Shown one piece after another: positions 10,142-20,649 of a stretch of 64,000 nt of DNA. Position numbers and translations under genes: made by a program. Below the pieces are notes generated by a model. That model worked only from the letters and a program-made list of their open reading frames with translations, ran no database searches and had not been told where the DNA came from. Within the stretch, counting starts at the first letter, position 1. Each line of letters opens with the position of its first letter. The DNA comes from Macrothele yani (lineage: Eukaryota > Arthropoda > Arachnida > Araneae > Macrothelidae), in assembly GCA_039090855.1 (NCBI GenBank), contig CM077028.1:64423054-64487053 (forward strand), in the 5' to 3' direction.

Positions 10142-12610
10142 TTAAAGCAGATCTGCCAACCTTACTCTATTATTCAGAATAATTTTTCTTAAAGTTCTTT
10201 TGATGAAAGAAGAAGGAATTTCGTTCTCTAGAAAACTTTCTAATAGTATATTAATGTGGTAATTGAAATCCAAATTGTTGCTGCAAATTCTTGAAATTCT
10301 TAGGACCTGAGAAATTAGTACATTCTCAATTACTTTGGTTGAAATGTTATTATTCCAGTGTAGATATTTAATTACTTTGAAAGGAAAATTAACTCTTTTA
10401 TCAAAGAGGCTAATAGATGGGTTACCTCTGTTGAGCTTAATGCTTAAGTCTAGGAACTCAAGTTCCTGATTACTGTGGTTGGTTTTACATAAGTTAAGAG
10501 AGCTAGGATAGATATTATCAAAATCACTCTCTATAACTTCTGAATTATTGATACACAGCAGATCATCAATATATCTAAAAGTGTAAAGGTAGTTATCTGA
10601 GCAGGTGGGGTGATTTTTAATGAATTTATATTCCTTAAAGAACAGGAATAGATTAGCGATATTTGTGGACGTTGATGTTCCCATTGGAATACCGTTCACT
10701 TGCTTATAGAGAGTATTATTATATAAGATATGGTTATTTTTTATGCAGCAATTGAGATAAGAGTTCCAAGTTCCTACATCAACAAATTGGTTAAGTTTAA
10801 ATTCTGCATACAGCTCTTTAAAGGTAGTGATTATATCTGATAGAGGCAGATTAGTATATAGGTTTTCAAAATCATAACTATTAATATCTAGGGGACAAAC
10901 TTTGAGTATAGTAGAAATTACTTCTGCATTATTATTAATTATCCAAAAATCTCTGTACATCAAGTTAGAACAGTTTCTAATGTGTTTCAAAACCTTCTTT
11001 AAGACATCTTCAAAAGCAAGATCTATTTTCTTTTTATGACTCCTTACTCCACTAGCTATGAACCTGAACTTCACAGGATCCTTATGAAACTTAACCGTTG
11101 CAAAAAGAAATGGAAATTCAGGCCCATATCTTCTAGTTTGTGGAATTTTAAGTTTCTTGAAGAATGCCTTAAACCGATTTTCTAACTGCTTGGTAGAATA
11201 ACTTACGGGCTCGTATGTTACTCTATTATTGAGTTCCATAGTTAACAATTCAAAATAGAACTTCTTACAGATAATTGCAAAATTATTGCTAGCTTTATCC
11301 GTAGTGGTAAAAATAAATTGGTCTTGTAGTTTGGAGAGTGACCTTTTAGCTTCTCCAGAGAAAAAGAGATTTCTGTCGAAACAAAAGTCCAGACCTGCCA
11401 ACTCACCGGTGAAGCTATTGATTATATTATATTTCCATTCTGCGAAGGCCTCAATAGGCTGATTGTACGTTAAACTGGTTTTTACGATGTACTTATTTAC
11501 ATCTTGAGTGAAGCTCTCAAGAATCCTTTCTTTGGAAATTATGAAGGAAGGTCTGAATTTAGAGCCATACTCTAATAAATTCCTAAGCTTTTCATTTTCA
11601 ACATAACTCAAGTTTCCGGTGATAATATGGTTGTAATTCTTATCATAGTGAACTGTATCTTTATGTTCATCACAAGAACAAGTAGTAATTACAGGAATGT
11701 AGCTCGAAGAGTTAAGTCTGTAGTTTTTAACTATTGACCCTAAGGTCTTAACATATTTAAAACTTACAATAGACTGGTGCCTGTGGATGGGAAAAAAAAT
11801 TGCATTATTGTAGAACAGCTTCCTTACATTGAGATTATCGTAGGCTTTATTTAGGAACCTGATGGTAACAAAATTACTGGAAAATTCTTTAAGAGAAATT
11901 TTATCTTTAAGAATATGTTTAAGAATGTCCAGAACCAAAGCAAAAACATGCTTATCAACATGGTCAGCAGTTTCATTCCAGAATTTAAAAAAACATTTAA
12001 GGACAGAGTGCTTGAAGGACTTGAGAATTTTGTAAGTATTTTTAACAAAATTAGTGCCAGTTTTAAAGCTTTCCAGAGTTTTTAGCAAGTTAGCAAAATC
12101 AACTTTGCTTGACGTGCGAAATAACCTCTGTCCTCTATTACCTCTAGAGCAGCTCTTATTATTAACAAGAAAGAAGAGTTCACGAATTGAAAATTTATGC
12201 TGATTATGCTTATTGTCAGATAGAGTGGAATTAAGGCCATAGGGATAAAGAGACTGATGCTGCAAAATTTCAAGGGATTCAGTTTCTAGCCGAGCATAGA
12301 GGTCAGGAATAATATGTAGTACCTCTATTTTCACTTTGTCAAAACCATGAGTATGGAAATGCTCTAATTCAAAGGTAGAGTACTGGTTGGCGTTTGTGGA
12401 GGGGTTCACTCCTGAATTAGAGAACTTGTTTACTAGAGACCTGTGACCATTAATCCTAAGATGAAGAGGATTTTTACTTTGGCCAATATAGCTAAGGTTG
12501 CAGACAGTACAGGTGAGCTTATAGATGGTATTGTAGGCTTTGCAAAACTTGTTGGAGCAATTATCCTCAACAGAAGAATATAGGTTAGGATCTGCAGATT
12601 TACATGTCAA
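10142..12610 (-). CDS. Naiad EN-RT polyprotein, unit 3 (open)
   Basis: Open 822-codon frame whose translation appears identical to unit 1, with GIY-YIG endonuclease at the N-terminus and Penelope-type RT with YIDD. The A-run near 11790 has eight A, keeping the frame. The start has the same problem as unit 1: TTG first codon, no ATG before residue 458, and TGA five codons upstream. Two open copies in one array suggest recent amplification. Confidence 0.85.
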   Translation of the reverse strand: MTCKSADPNLYSSVEDNCSNKFCKAYNTIYKLTCTVCNLSYIGQSKNPLHLRINGHRSLVNKFSNSGVNPSTNANQYSTFELEHFHTHGFDKVKIEVLHIIPDLYARLETESLEILQHQSLYPYGLNSTLSDNKHNQHKFSIRELFFLVNNKSCSRGNRGQRLFRTSSKVDFANLLKTLESFKTGTNFVKNTYKILKSFKHSVLKCFFKFWNETADHVDKHVFALVLDILKHILKDKISLKEFSSNFVTIRFLNKAYDNLNVRKLFYNNAIFFPIHRHQSIVSFKYVKTLGSIVKNYRLNSSSYIPVITTCSCDEHKDTVHYDKNYNHIITGNLSYVENEKLRNLLEYGSKFRPSFIISKERILESFTQDVNKYIVKTSLTYNQPIEAFAEWKYNIINSFTGELAGLDFCFDRNLFFSGEAKRSLSKLQDQFIFTTTDKASNNFAIICKKFYFELLTMELNNRVTYEPVSYSTKQLENRFKAFFKKLKIPQTRRYGPEFPFLFATVKFHKDPVKFRFIASGVRSHKKKIDLAFEDVLKKVLKHIRNCSNLMYRDFWIINNNAEVISTILKVCPLDINSYDFENLYTNLPLSDIITTFKELYAEFKLNQFVDVGTWNSYLNCCIKNNHILYNNTLYKQVNGIPMGTSTSTNIANLFLFFKEYKFIKNHPTCSDNYLYTFRYIDDLLCINNSEVIESDFDNIYPSSLNLCKTNHSNQELEFLDLSIKLNRGNPSISLFDKRVNFPFKVIKYLHWNNNISTKVIENVLISQVLRISRICSNNLDFNYHINILLESFLENEIPSSFIKRTLRKIILNNRVRLADLL

Positions 12611-12625
12611 ACAACGTTTGTCATT

Positions 12626-12868
12626 TCATAACTTTAGATTACCTTTGCCAGCGAGTTCATACACTATGGGAAAGGGTGCTAGCCTAACCGAGCGGGAGGA
12701 CTTAAAATATCTGAGCTGACCTCCAATCCTTTCATCGTCCTTAGAACTCCACTTGGGCCAAAACATACAAATTCTGAGCAAACCAACTAGGAAAAACTTT
12801 TTAGAAATAAGCAGTCCAAGAAAAGACCAAACTCGAGTATAAACTACACTCCAAAAAGCTGCATCCAA
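12626..12868 (-). other. Upstream in-frame ORF joined through TGA, unit 3
   Basis: Same 80-codon sequence as in unit 2, in frame with the open EN-RT of unit 3 and separated from it by TGA. Confidence 0.45.
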
Positions 12869-12914
12869 AACATACTAAAAAGAAAAATTAGAAAATGAAA
12901 AAAAACCTCAAGTG

Positions 12915-12948
<34 letters not shown>

Positions 12949-14739
12949 ATAATAATAATAATAAAACATTTCAACTAGAATTTGCGCATGAGCTGCTAAA
13001 TAATAAATTGAAATTAGTTACTTAAGAGCAAAACTGAAGACTAAGGAAAAAATTTTAGAATTTAACACGAAGGGTGCAAAATAACCTGAAAATCAAAACG
13101 CGCAACGCAGCAGTTTTGAAAATTCAGAATTCACATTCTATAAAGAAGATACCTAAGCAAAAAAATACATATATAATTTTGACTCACACCTAGTACAACA
13201 TAGAAAAGGTTATGTATCTACCTGTGTGAGTAAAAGGAGAAAAGATAAAAAAATAAAATAAAACAACTGAATGTAGAAGGTGTCGAGAATACTGAGCCTT
13301 GGCTTTATCAAGGACCAGCAAAAACTCTGCATTTTCTCACTTCTACAAAGACCTAGTTGGAAATGGGTTTCTGCAAGGCCATAGATGCAAGTAACATTCC
13401 CACCTAAAATAGTTTAAAAAATATATATATAAGTCATGTCCTCCGTAGAGTAGCATGACCTAGCACTAGTTAACAATTTCGCTTGCATCCATTAACCTTC
13501 ATGGCCCGACCCATGCTCTTCATCTGTTACTATTAAACAGAGAGAAGAAGCTTAAAGAGAACTCAAGCTGTGAGAGTGACATAATAAATAGAAATGATTT
13601 TCAGCTATAACGAAATTCCAAGTTCGTTTGAGAGAGAATTTAAACCTGAAAAACAATGCAAAAGAAATCCAAATTTTACATTGCAATTAAAAAAGGAAAT
13701 GTTAATTTATAACGAACAGATTTTTGAAAGAAAACTTGAGTCTAAAACCCCCTACTCTACAACTTATGACAGCACGAAAACGAGAATAAGTTAAAGATAA
13801 TAATTAACTAAAGAAAACTTTGTGAAAGTTATATACCTTAAACAGTTAGTTGCAATATGTACAAAGTATTTCAGCAGTGCTTTAAGTGCATAATTAATTA
13901 GTTATTAAGAACTTTACTACTTTGAAAAAACAGCGCATAGACAGCGCATAGAAAAGGAACAAGCTTAGCCATCTTCTGTTCCTAGGTACCCCAAAAGACG
14001 CTCAAAGTTACAAAGAAAAGTAAGAGTTAAAACCCGCATAAATGTTAACAGACAAACCAATGCTTAAAAGCTGAAAAGCTAAAAAACGACAGAGAAAAGG
14101 TACATAAAGTACAAACATTGAACTTATAAAACCTAGAACCCAAAAACAAGGAAGAGAGCTTACCTCTTGTGTGACAAAAATTTTTCTCCTCACAAGAGGA
14201 GAACATGGCTGACCTCTTCCGCCACTCCCTAGACGCTGGGGGGCAGTGAGGGTGGGGCTGATGGCCTCCTCATACAGCAAGAAACCAACGCGCGGAGATT
14301 TTAACCAGAGAAAAAAATATATAAACTTAAGACTGTGGATCTGTATGATCAGAATGAGCAGAATTAACTCTCCAGAATACATGAGAAATATTATAAAATA
14401 CACGAGCAGTTTATTTAATAATCTTTGCATGTATTAAATCACCTTAGTGAGCTTCTATAGATTAATCAGAATCTTATTAATTTTAATGTTGGTTTTACTA
14501 TTTTTAGTATAGCTATCCTAGTGATGAATAACTAGTTTTCTTTTTTATTTGTTTTTATTTTCTTTTATAAACAGATTTTTAAGCTTTTTTTGTGATTTTG
14601 TTTATATTATTTAATTTTTTGTTTTAATAGGACCGTCATATCCATAGCACTAAGGTTCCTTTAGGTAGTTAATAGGCATCCTCTAGCCAACTTCCTTACG
14701 GCTTTGATTGGTCAGAATCATATTATTAACTGTAGAAAA
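12869..14739. repeat. Naiad inter-ORF region between units 3 and 4
   Basis: Copy of the junction sequence. The A-run near 12917-12946 is the longest in the array and accounts for most of the 4598-bp unit length. No other feature is seen. Confidence 0.5.
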
Positions 14740-17207
14740 TTAAAGCAGATCTGCCAACCTTACTCTATTATTCAGAATAATTTTTCTTAAAGTTCTTTTG
14801 ATGAAAGAAGAAGGAATTTCGTTCTCTAGAAAACTTTCTAATAGTATATTAATGTGGTAATTGAAATCCAAATTGTTGCTGCAAATTCTTGAAATTCTTA
14901 GGACCTGAGAAATTAGTACATTCTCAATTACTTTGGTTGAAATGTTATTATTCCAGTGTAGATATTTAATTACTTTGAAAGGAAAATTAACTCTTTTATC
15001 AAAGAGGCTAATAGATGGGTTACCTCTGTTGAGCTTAATGCTTAAGTCTAGGAACTCAAGTTCCTGATTACTGTGGTTGGTTTTACATAAGTTAAGAGAG
15101 CTAGGATAGATATTATCAAAATCACTCTCTATAACTTCTGAATTATTGATACACAGCAGATCATCAATATATCTAAAAGTGTAAAGGTAGTTATCTGAGC
15201 AGGTGGGGTGATTTTTAATGAATTTATATTCCTTAAAGAACAGGAATAGATTAGCGATATTTGTGGACGTTGATGTTCCCATTGGAATACCGTTCACTTG
15301 CTTATAGAGAGTATTATTATATAAGATATGGTTATTTTTTATGCAGCAATTGAGATAAGAGTTCCAAGTTCCTACATCAACAAATTGGTTAAGTTTAAAT
15401 TCTGCATACAGCTCTTTAAAGGTAGTGATTATATCTGATAGAGGCAGATTAGTATATAGGTTTTCAAAATCATAACTATTAATATCTAGGGGACAAACTT
15501 TGAGTATAGTAGAAATTACTTCTGCATTATTATTAATTATCCAAAAATCTCTGTACATCAAGTTAGAACAGTTTCTAATGTGTTTCAAAACCTTCTTTAA
15601 GACATCTTCAAAAGCAAGATCTATTTTCTTTTTATGACTCCTTACTCCACTAGCTATGAACCTGAACTTCACAGGATCCTTATGAAACTTAACCGTTGCA
15701 AAAAGAAATGGAAATTCAGGCCCATATCTTCTAGTTTGTGGAATTTTAAGTTTCTTGAAGAATGCCTTAAACCGATTTTCTAACTGCTTGGTAGAATAAC
15801 TTACGGGCTCGTATGTTACTCTATTATTGAGTTCCATAGTTAACAATTCAAAATAGAACTTCTTACAGATAATTGCAAAATTATTGCTAGCTTTATCCGT
15901 AGTGGTAAAAATAAATTGGTCTTGTAGTTTGGAGAGTGACCTTTTAGCTTCTCCAGAGAAAAAGAGATTTCTGTCGAAACAAAAGTCCAGACCTGCCAAC
16001 TCACCGGTGAAGCTATTGATTATATTATATTTCCATTCTGCGAAGGCCTCAATAGGCTGATTGTACGTTAAACTGGTTTTTACGATGTACTTATTTACAT
16101 CTTGAGTGAAGCTCTCAAGAATCCTTTCTTTGGAAATTATGAAGGAAGGTCTGAATTTAGAGCCATACTCTAATAAATTCCTAAGCTTTTCATTTTCAAC
16201 ATAACTCAAGTTTCCGGTGATAATATGGTTGTAATTCTTATCATAGTGAACTGTATCTTTATGTTCATCACAAGAACAAGTAGTAATTACAGGAATGTAG
16301 CTCGAAGAGTTAAGTCTGTAGTTTTTAACTATTGACCCTAAGGTCTTAACATATTTAAAACTTACAATAGACTGGTGCCTGTGGATGGGAAAAAAATTGC
16401 ATTATTGTAGAACAGCTTCCTTACATTGAGATTATCGTAGGCTTTATTTAGGAACCTGATGGTAACAAAATTACTGGAAAATTCTTTAAGAGAAATTTTA
16501 TCTTTAAGAATATGTTTAAGAATGTCCAGAACCAAAGCAAAAACATGCTTATCAACATGGTCAGCAGTTTCATTCCAGAATTTAAAAAAACATTTAAGGA
16601 CAGAGTGCTTGAAGGACTTGAGAATTTTGTAAGTATTTTTAACAAAATTAGTGCCAGTTTTAAAGCTTTCCAGAGTTTTTAGCAAGTTAGCAAAATCAAC
16701 TTTGCTTGACGTGCGAAATAACCTCTGTCCTCTATTACCTCTAGAGCAGCTCTTATTATTAACAAGAAAGAAGAGTTCACGAATTGAAAATTTATGCTGA
16801 TTATGCTTATTGTCAGATAGAGTGGAATTAAGGCCATAGGGATAAAGAGACTGATGCTGCAAAATTTCAAGGGATTCAGTTTCTAGCCGAGCATAGAGGT
16901 CAGGAATAATATGTAGTACCTCTATTTTCACTTTGTCAAAACCATGAGTATGGAAATGCTCTAATTCAAAGGTAGAGTACTGGTTGGCGTTTGTGGAGGG
17001 GTTCACTCCTGAATTAGAGAACTTGTTTACTAGAGACCTGTGACCATTAATCCTAAGATGAAGAGGATTTTTACTTTGGCCAATATAGCTAAGGTTGCAG
17101 ACAGTACAGGTGAGCTTATAGATGGTATTGTAGGCTTTGCAAAACTTGTTGGAGCAATTATCCTCAACAGAAGAATATAGGTTAGGATCTGCAGATTTAC
17201 ATGTCAA
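14740..17207 (-). pseudogene. Naiad EN-RT, unit 4, same frameshift as unit 2
   Basis: Endonuclease frame at 16362-17207 and reverse transcriptase frame at 14740-16209. The A-run near 16390 is seven A, exactly as in unit 2. The shared one-base loss implies that units 2 and 4 descend from the same broken copy, or that the run slips repeatedly. Confidence 0.85.
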
Positions 17208-17222
17208 ACAACGTTTGTCATT

Positions 17223-17465
17223 TCATAACTTTAGATTACCTTTGCCAGCGAGTTCATACACTATGGGAAAGGGTGCTAGCCTAACCGAGCGGGAGGACTT
17301 AAAATATCTGAGCTGACCTCCAATCCTTTCATCGTCCTTAGAACTCCACTTGGGCCAAAACATACAAATTCTGAGCAAACCAACTAGGAAAAACTTTTTA
17401 GAAATAAGCAGTCCAAGAAAAGACCAAACTCGAGTATAAACTACACTCCAAAAAGCTGCATCCAA
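17223..17465 (-). other. Upstream in-frame ORF joined through TGA, unit 4
   Basis: Identical in translation to the unit 2 and unit 3 copies. It ends at the same TGA ahead of the endonuclease frame. Confidence 0.45.
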
Positions 17466-17512
17466 AACATACTAAAAAGAAAAATTAGAAAATGAAAAAA
17501 AAACCTCAAGTG

Positions 17513-17543
<31 letters not shown>

Positions 17544-19330
17544 ATAATAATAATAAAACATTTCAACTAGAATTTGCGCATGAGCTGCTAAATAATAAAT
17601 TGAAATTAGTTACTTAAGAGCAAAACTGAAGACTAAGGAAAAAATTTTAGAATTTAACACGAAGGGTGCAAAATAACCTGAAAATCAAAACGCGCAACGC
17701 AGCAGTTTTGAAAATTCAGAATTCACATTCTATAAAGAAGATACCTAAGCAAAAAAATACATATATAATTTTGACTCACACCTAGTACAACATAGAAAAG
17801 GTTATGTATCTACCTGTGTGAGTAAAAGGAGAAAAGATAAAAAAATAAAATAAAACAACTGAATGTAGAAGGTGTCGAGAATACTGAGCCTTGGCTTTAT
17901 CAAGGACCAGCAAAAACTCTGCATTTTCTCACTTCTACAAAGACCTAGTTGGAAATGGGTTTCTGCAAGGCCATAGATGCAAGTAACATTCCCACCTAAA
18001 ATAGTTTAAAAAATATATATATAAGTCATGTCCTCCGTAGAGTAGCATGACCTAGCACTAGTTAACAATTTCGCTTGCATCCATTAACCTTCATGGCCCG
18101 ACCCATGCTCTTCATCTGTTACTATTAAACAGAGAGAAGAAGATTAAAGAGAACTCAAGCTGTGAGAGTGACATAATAAATAGAAATGATTTTCAGCTAT
18201 AACGAAATTCCAAGTTCGTTTGAGAGAGAATTTAAACCTGAAAAACAATGCAAAAGAAATCCAAATTTTACATTGCAATTAAAAAAGGAAATGTTAATTT
18301 ATAACGAACAGATTTTTGAAAGAAAACTTGAGTCTAAAACCCCCTACTCTACAACTTATGACAGCACGAAAACGAGAATAAGTTAAAGATAATAATTAAC
18401 TAAAGAAAACTTTGTGAAAGTTATATACCTTAAACAGTTAGTTGCAATATGTACAAAGTATTTCAGCAGTGCTTTAAGTGCATAATTAATTAGTTATTAA
18501 GAACTTTACTACTTTGAAAAAACAGCGCATAGACAGCGCATAGAAAAGGAACAAGCTTAGCCATCTTCTGTTCCTAGGTACCCCAAAAGACGCTCAAAGT
18601 TACAAAGAAAAGTAAGAGTTAAAACCCGCATAAATGTTAACAGACAAACCAATGCTTAAAAGCTGAAAAGCTAAAAAACGACAGAGAAAAGGTACATAAA
18701 GTACAAACATTGAACTTATAAAACCTAGAACCCAAAAACAAGGAAGAGAGCTTACCTCTTGTGTGACAAAAATTTTTCTCCTCACAAGAGGAGAACATGG
18801 CTGACCTCTTCCGCCACTCCCTAGACGCTGGGGGCAGTGAGGGTGGGGCTGATGGCCTCCTCATACAGCAAGAAACCAACGCGCGGAGATTTTAACCAGA
18901 GAAAAAAATATATAAACTTAAGACTGTGGATCTGTATGATCAGAATGAGCAGAATTAACTCTCCAGAATACATGAGAAATATTATAAAATACACGAGCAG
19001 TTTATTTAATAATCTTTGCATGTATTAAATCACCTTAGTGAGCTTCTATAGATTAATCAGAATCTTATTAATTTTAATGTTGGTTTTACTATTTTTAGTA
19101 TAGCTATCCTAGTGATGAATAACTAGTTTTCTTTTTTATTTGTTTTTATTTTCTTTTATAAACAGATTTTTAAGCTTTTTTTGTGATTTTGTTTATATTA
19201 TTTAATTTTTTGTTTTAATAGGACCGTCATATCCATAGCACTAAGGTTCCTTTAGGTAGTTAATAGGCATCCTCTAGCCAACTTCCTTACGGCTTTGATT
19301 GGTCAGAATCATATTATTAACTGTAGAAAA
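17466..19330. repeat. Naiad inter-ORF region between units 4 and 5
   Basis: Copy of the junction sequence. It shares with the left end of the window the five-G form of the GGGGG run near 18830 (six in the other units), so variants are shuffled among units. No other feature is seen. Confidence 0.5.
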
Positions 19331-19998
19331 TTAAAGCAGATCTGCCAACCTTACTCTATTATTCAGAATAATTTTTCTTAAAGTTCTTTTGATGAAAGAA
19401 GAAGGAATTTCGTTCTCTAGAAAACTTTCTAATAGTATATTAATGTGGTAATTGAAATCCAAATTGTTGCTGCAAATTCTTGAAATTCTTAGGACCTGAG
19501 AAATTAGTACATTCTCAATTACTTTGGTTGAAATGTTATTATTCCAGTGTAGATATTTAATTACTTTGAAAGGAAAATTAACTCTTTTATCAAAGAGGCT
19601 AATAGATGGGTTACCTCTGTTGAGCTTAATGCTTAAGTCTAGGAACTCAAGTTCCTGATTACTGTGGTTGGTTTTACATAAGTTAAGAGAGCTAGGATAG
19701 ATATTATCAAAATCACTCTCTATAACTTCTGAATTATTGATACACAGCAGATCATCAATATATCTAAAAGTGTAAAGGTAGTTATCTGAGCAGGTGGGGT
19801 GATTTTTAATGAATTTATATTCCTTAAAGAACAGGAATAGATTAGCGATATTTGTGGACGTTGATGTTCCCATTGGAATACCGTTCACTTGCTTATAGAG
19901 AGTATTATTATATAAGATATGGTTATTTTTTATGCAGCAATTGAGATAAGAGTTCCAAGTTCCTACATCAACAAATTGGTTAAGTTTAAATTCTGCAT
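19331..19998 (-). pseudogene. Naiad RT, unit 5, 5'-truncated
   Basis: Only the C-terminal RT survives, from just before the GIPMG segment through YIDD to the C-terminus. Sequence identity with the other units stops at about 19998, inside the RT. 5' truncation is usual for retroelements primed at their target. This unit caps the upstream (5') side of the array. Confidence 0.85.
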
Positions 19999-20043
19999 TT
20001 AAATTCTAAAATTTTTTCCTTAGTCTTCAGTTTTGCTCTTAAG
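19999..20043 (+). repeat. 45-bp inverted Naiad fragment at the truncation point
   Basis: This stretch is the exact reverse complement of 3834-3878, a segment from the Naiad inter-ORF region. It directly abuts the truncated unit 5, so the array end is a tiny inverted copy. Such inverted terminal pieces are known for Penelope-like insertions. Confidence 0.8.
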
Positions 20044-20070
20044 TATATATATATATATATATATATATAT
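20044..20070. repeat. (TA)n microsatellite
   Basis: Run of alternating T and A directly after the inverted Naiad fragment. Confidence 0.9.
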
Positions 20071-20226
20071 TTTATTTTACATGAGTTTTTATGCTATAAG
20101 CATTTTTTTTGTAGATTTTTTACTTATAAAGTTTTTTTGAATCAAAGGAGAGGGAATAAATAGGGTATTATAGGTTCCGAGAAGTGGAGGTGACTACATC
20201 ATTATCTAAACCTCTAACTTATAGCT

Positions 20227-20645
20227 TTACTTTAGACGACTCATTCGACACCAAGTAGTTAAATGAAGTCTGCCATCCCAACTCAATACTTGAGAACAAT
20301 TTTCCTTAATGCTGCTTTTTAAGAAGGTTTTAAGCACTTGGTAATCAATAAACTGATTGATTAGAGCTTTAACATATTTATCAAGTTCTGAATTTACCCT
20401 ACAAATCCTAGCAAGCCTTAAGACTTGTGAAATAAACACGTTTTCAATAAGCTTACATGAATATTACTCCACCATATACCATACTTGACAATTTTAAAAT
20501 TAAAGTTGTTTCTCTTATCAAAAAAGATAATCACAGGGTTACCTGAATTAAAATTAATAGCTAAATCTAAAAAATCAAGAACCTGGTTATTTGCATTGGT
20601 TTTATTTAGTTTAAAGCATGTAGGATAAATAGCGGAAAAATCGTT
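20227..20645 (-). pseudogene. Diverged Naiad-family RT C-terminus
   Basis: Minus-strand translation aligns with the array element's C-terminus at low identity. A segment like YPTCFKLNKTN-NQVLDFLDLAI corresponds to YPSSLNLCKTN-NQELEFLDLSI. After a frame change, VFISQVLRLARIC corresponds to VLISQVLRISRIC. It is therefore a second, older Naiad lineage beside the array. At its right end it is cut near 20645, where the RTE element starts. Confidence 0.75.
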
Positions 20646-20649
20646 TTAT

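Larger units (their letters stand above)
1..19998 (-). mobile_element. Head-to-tail tandem array of a Naiad-type Penelope-like element
   Basis: The same sequence recurs with starts at 1, 4590, 9179, 13777 and 18369, so units are 4589, 4589, 4598 and 4592 bp. Units look almost identical by eye. Most length variation comes from an A-run followed by (TAA)n near 3740, 8330, 12920 and 17515. All units point the same way and encode, on the minus strand, a GIY-YIG endonuclease followed by a reverse transcriptase. This permuted order is known for the Naiad/Chlamys clade of Penelope-like elements, while classic Penelope has the endonuclease at the C-terminus. The window begins inside the first unit, so the array continues to the left. 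The rightmost unit is 5'-truncated. Confidence 0.9.
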
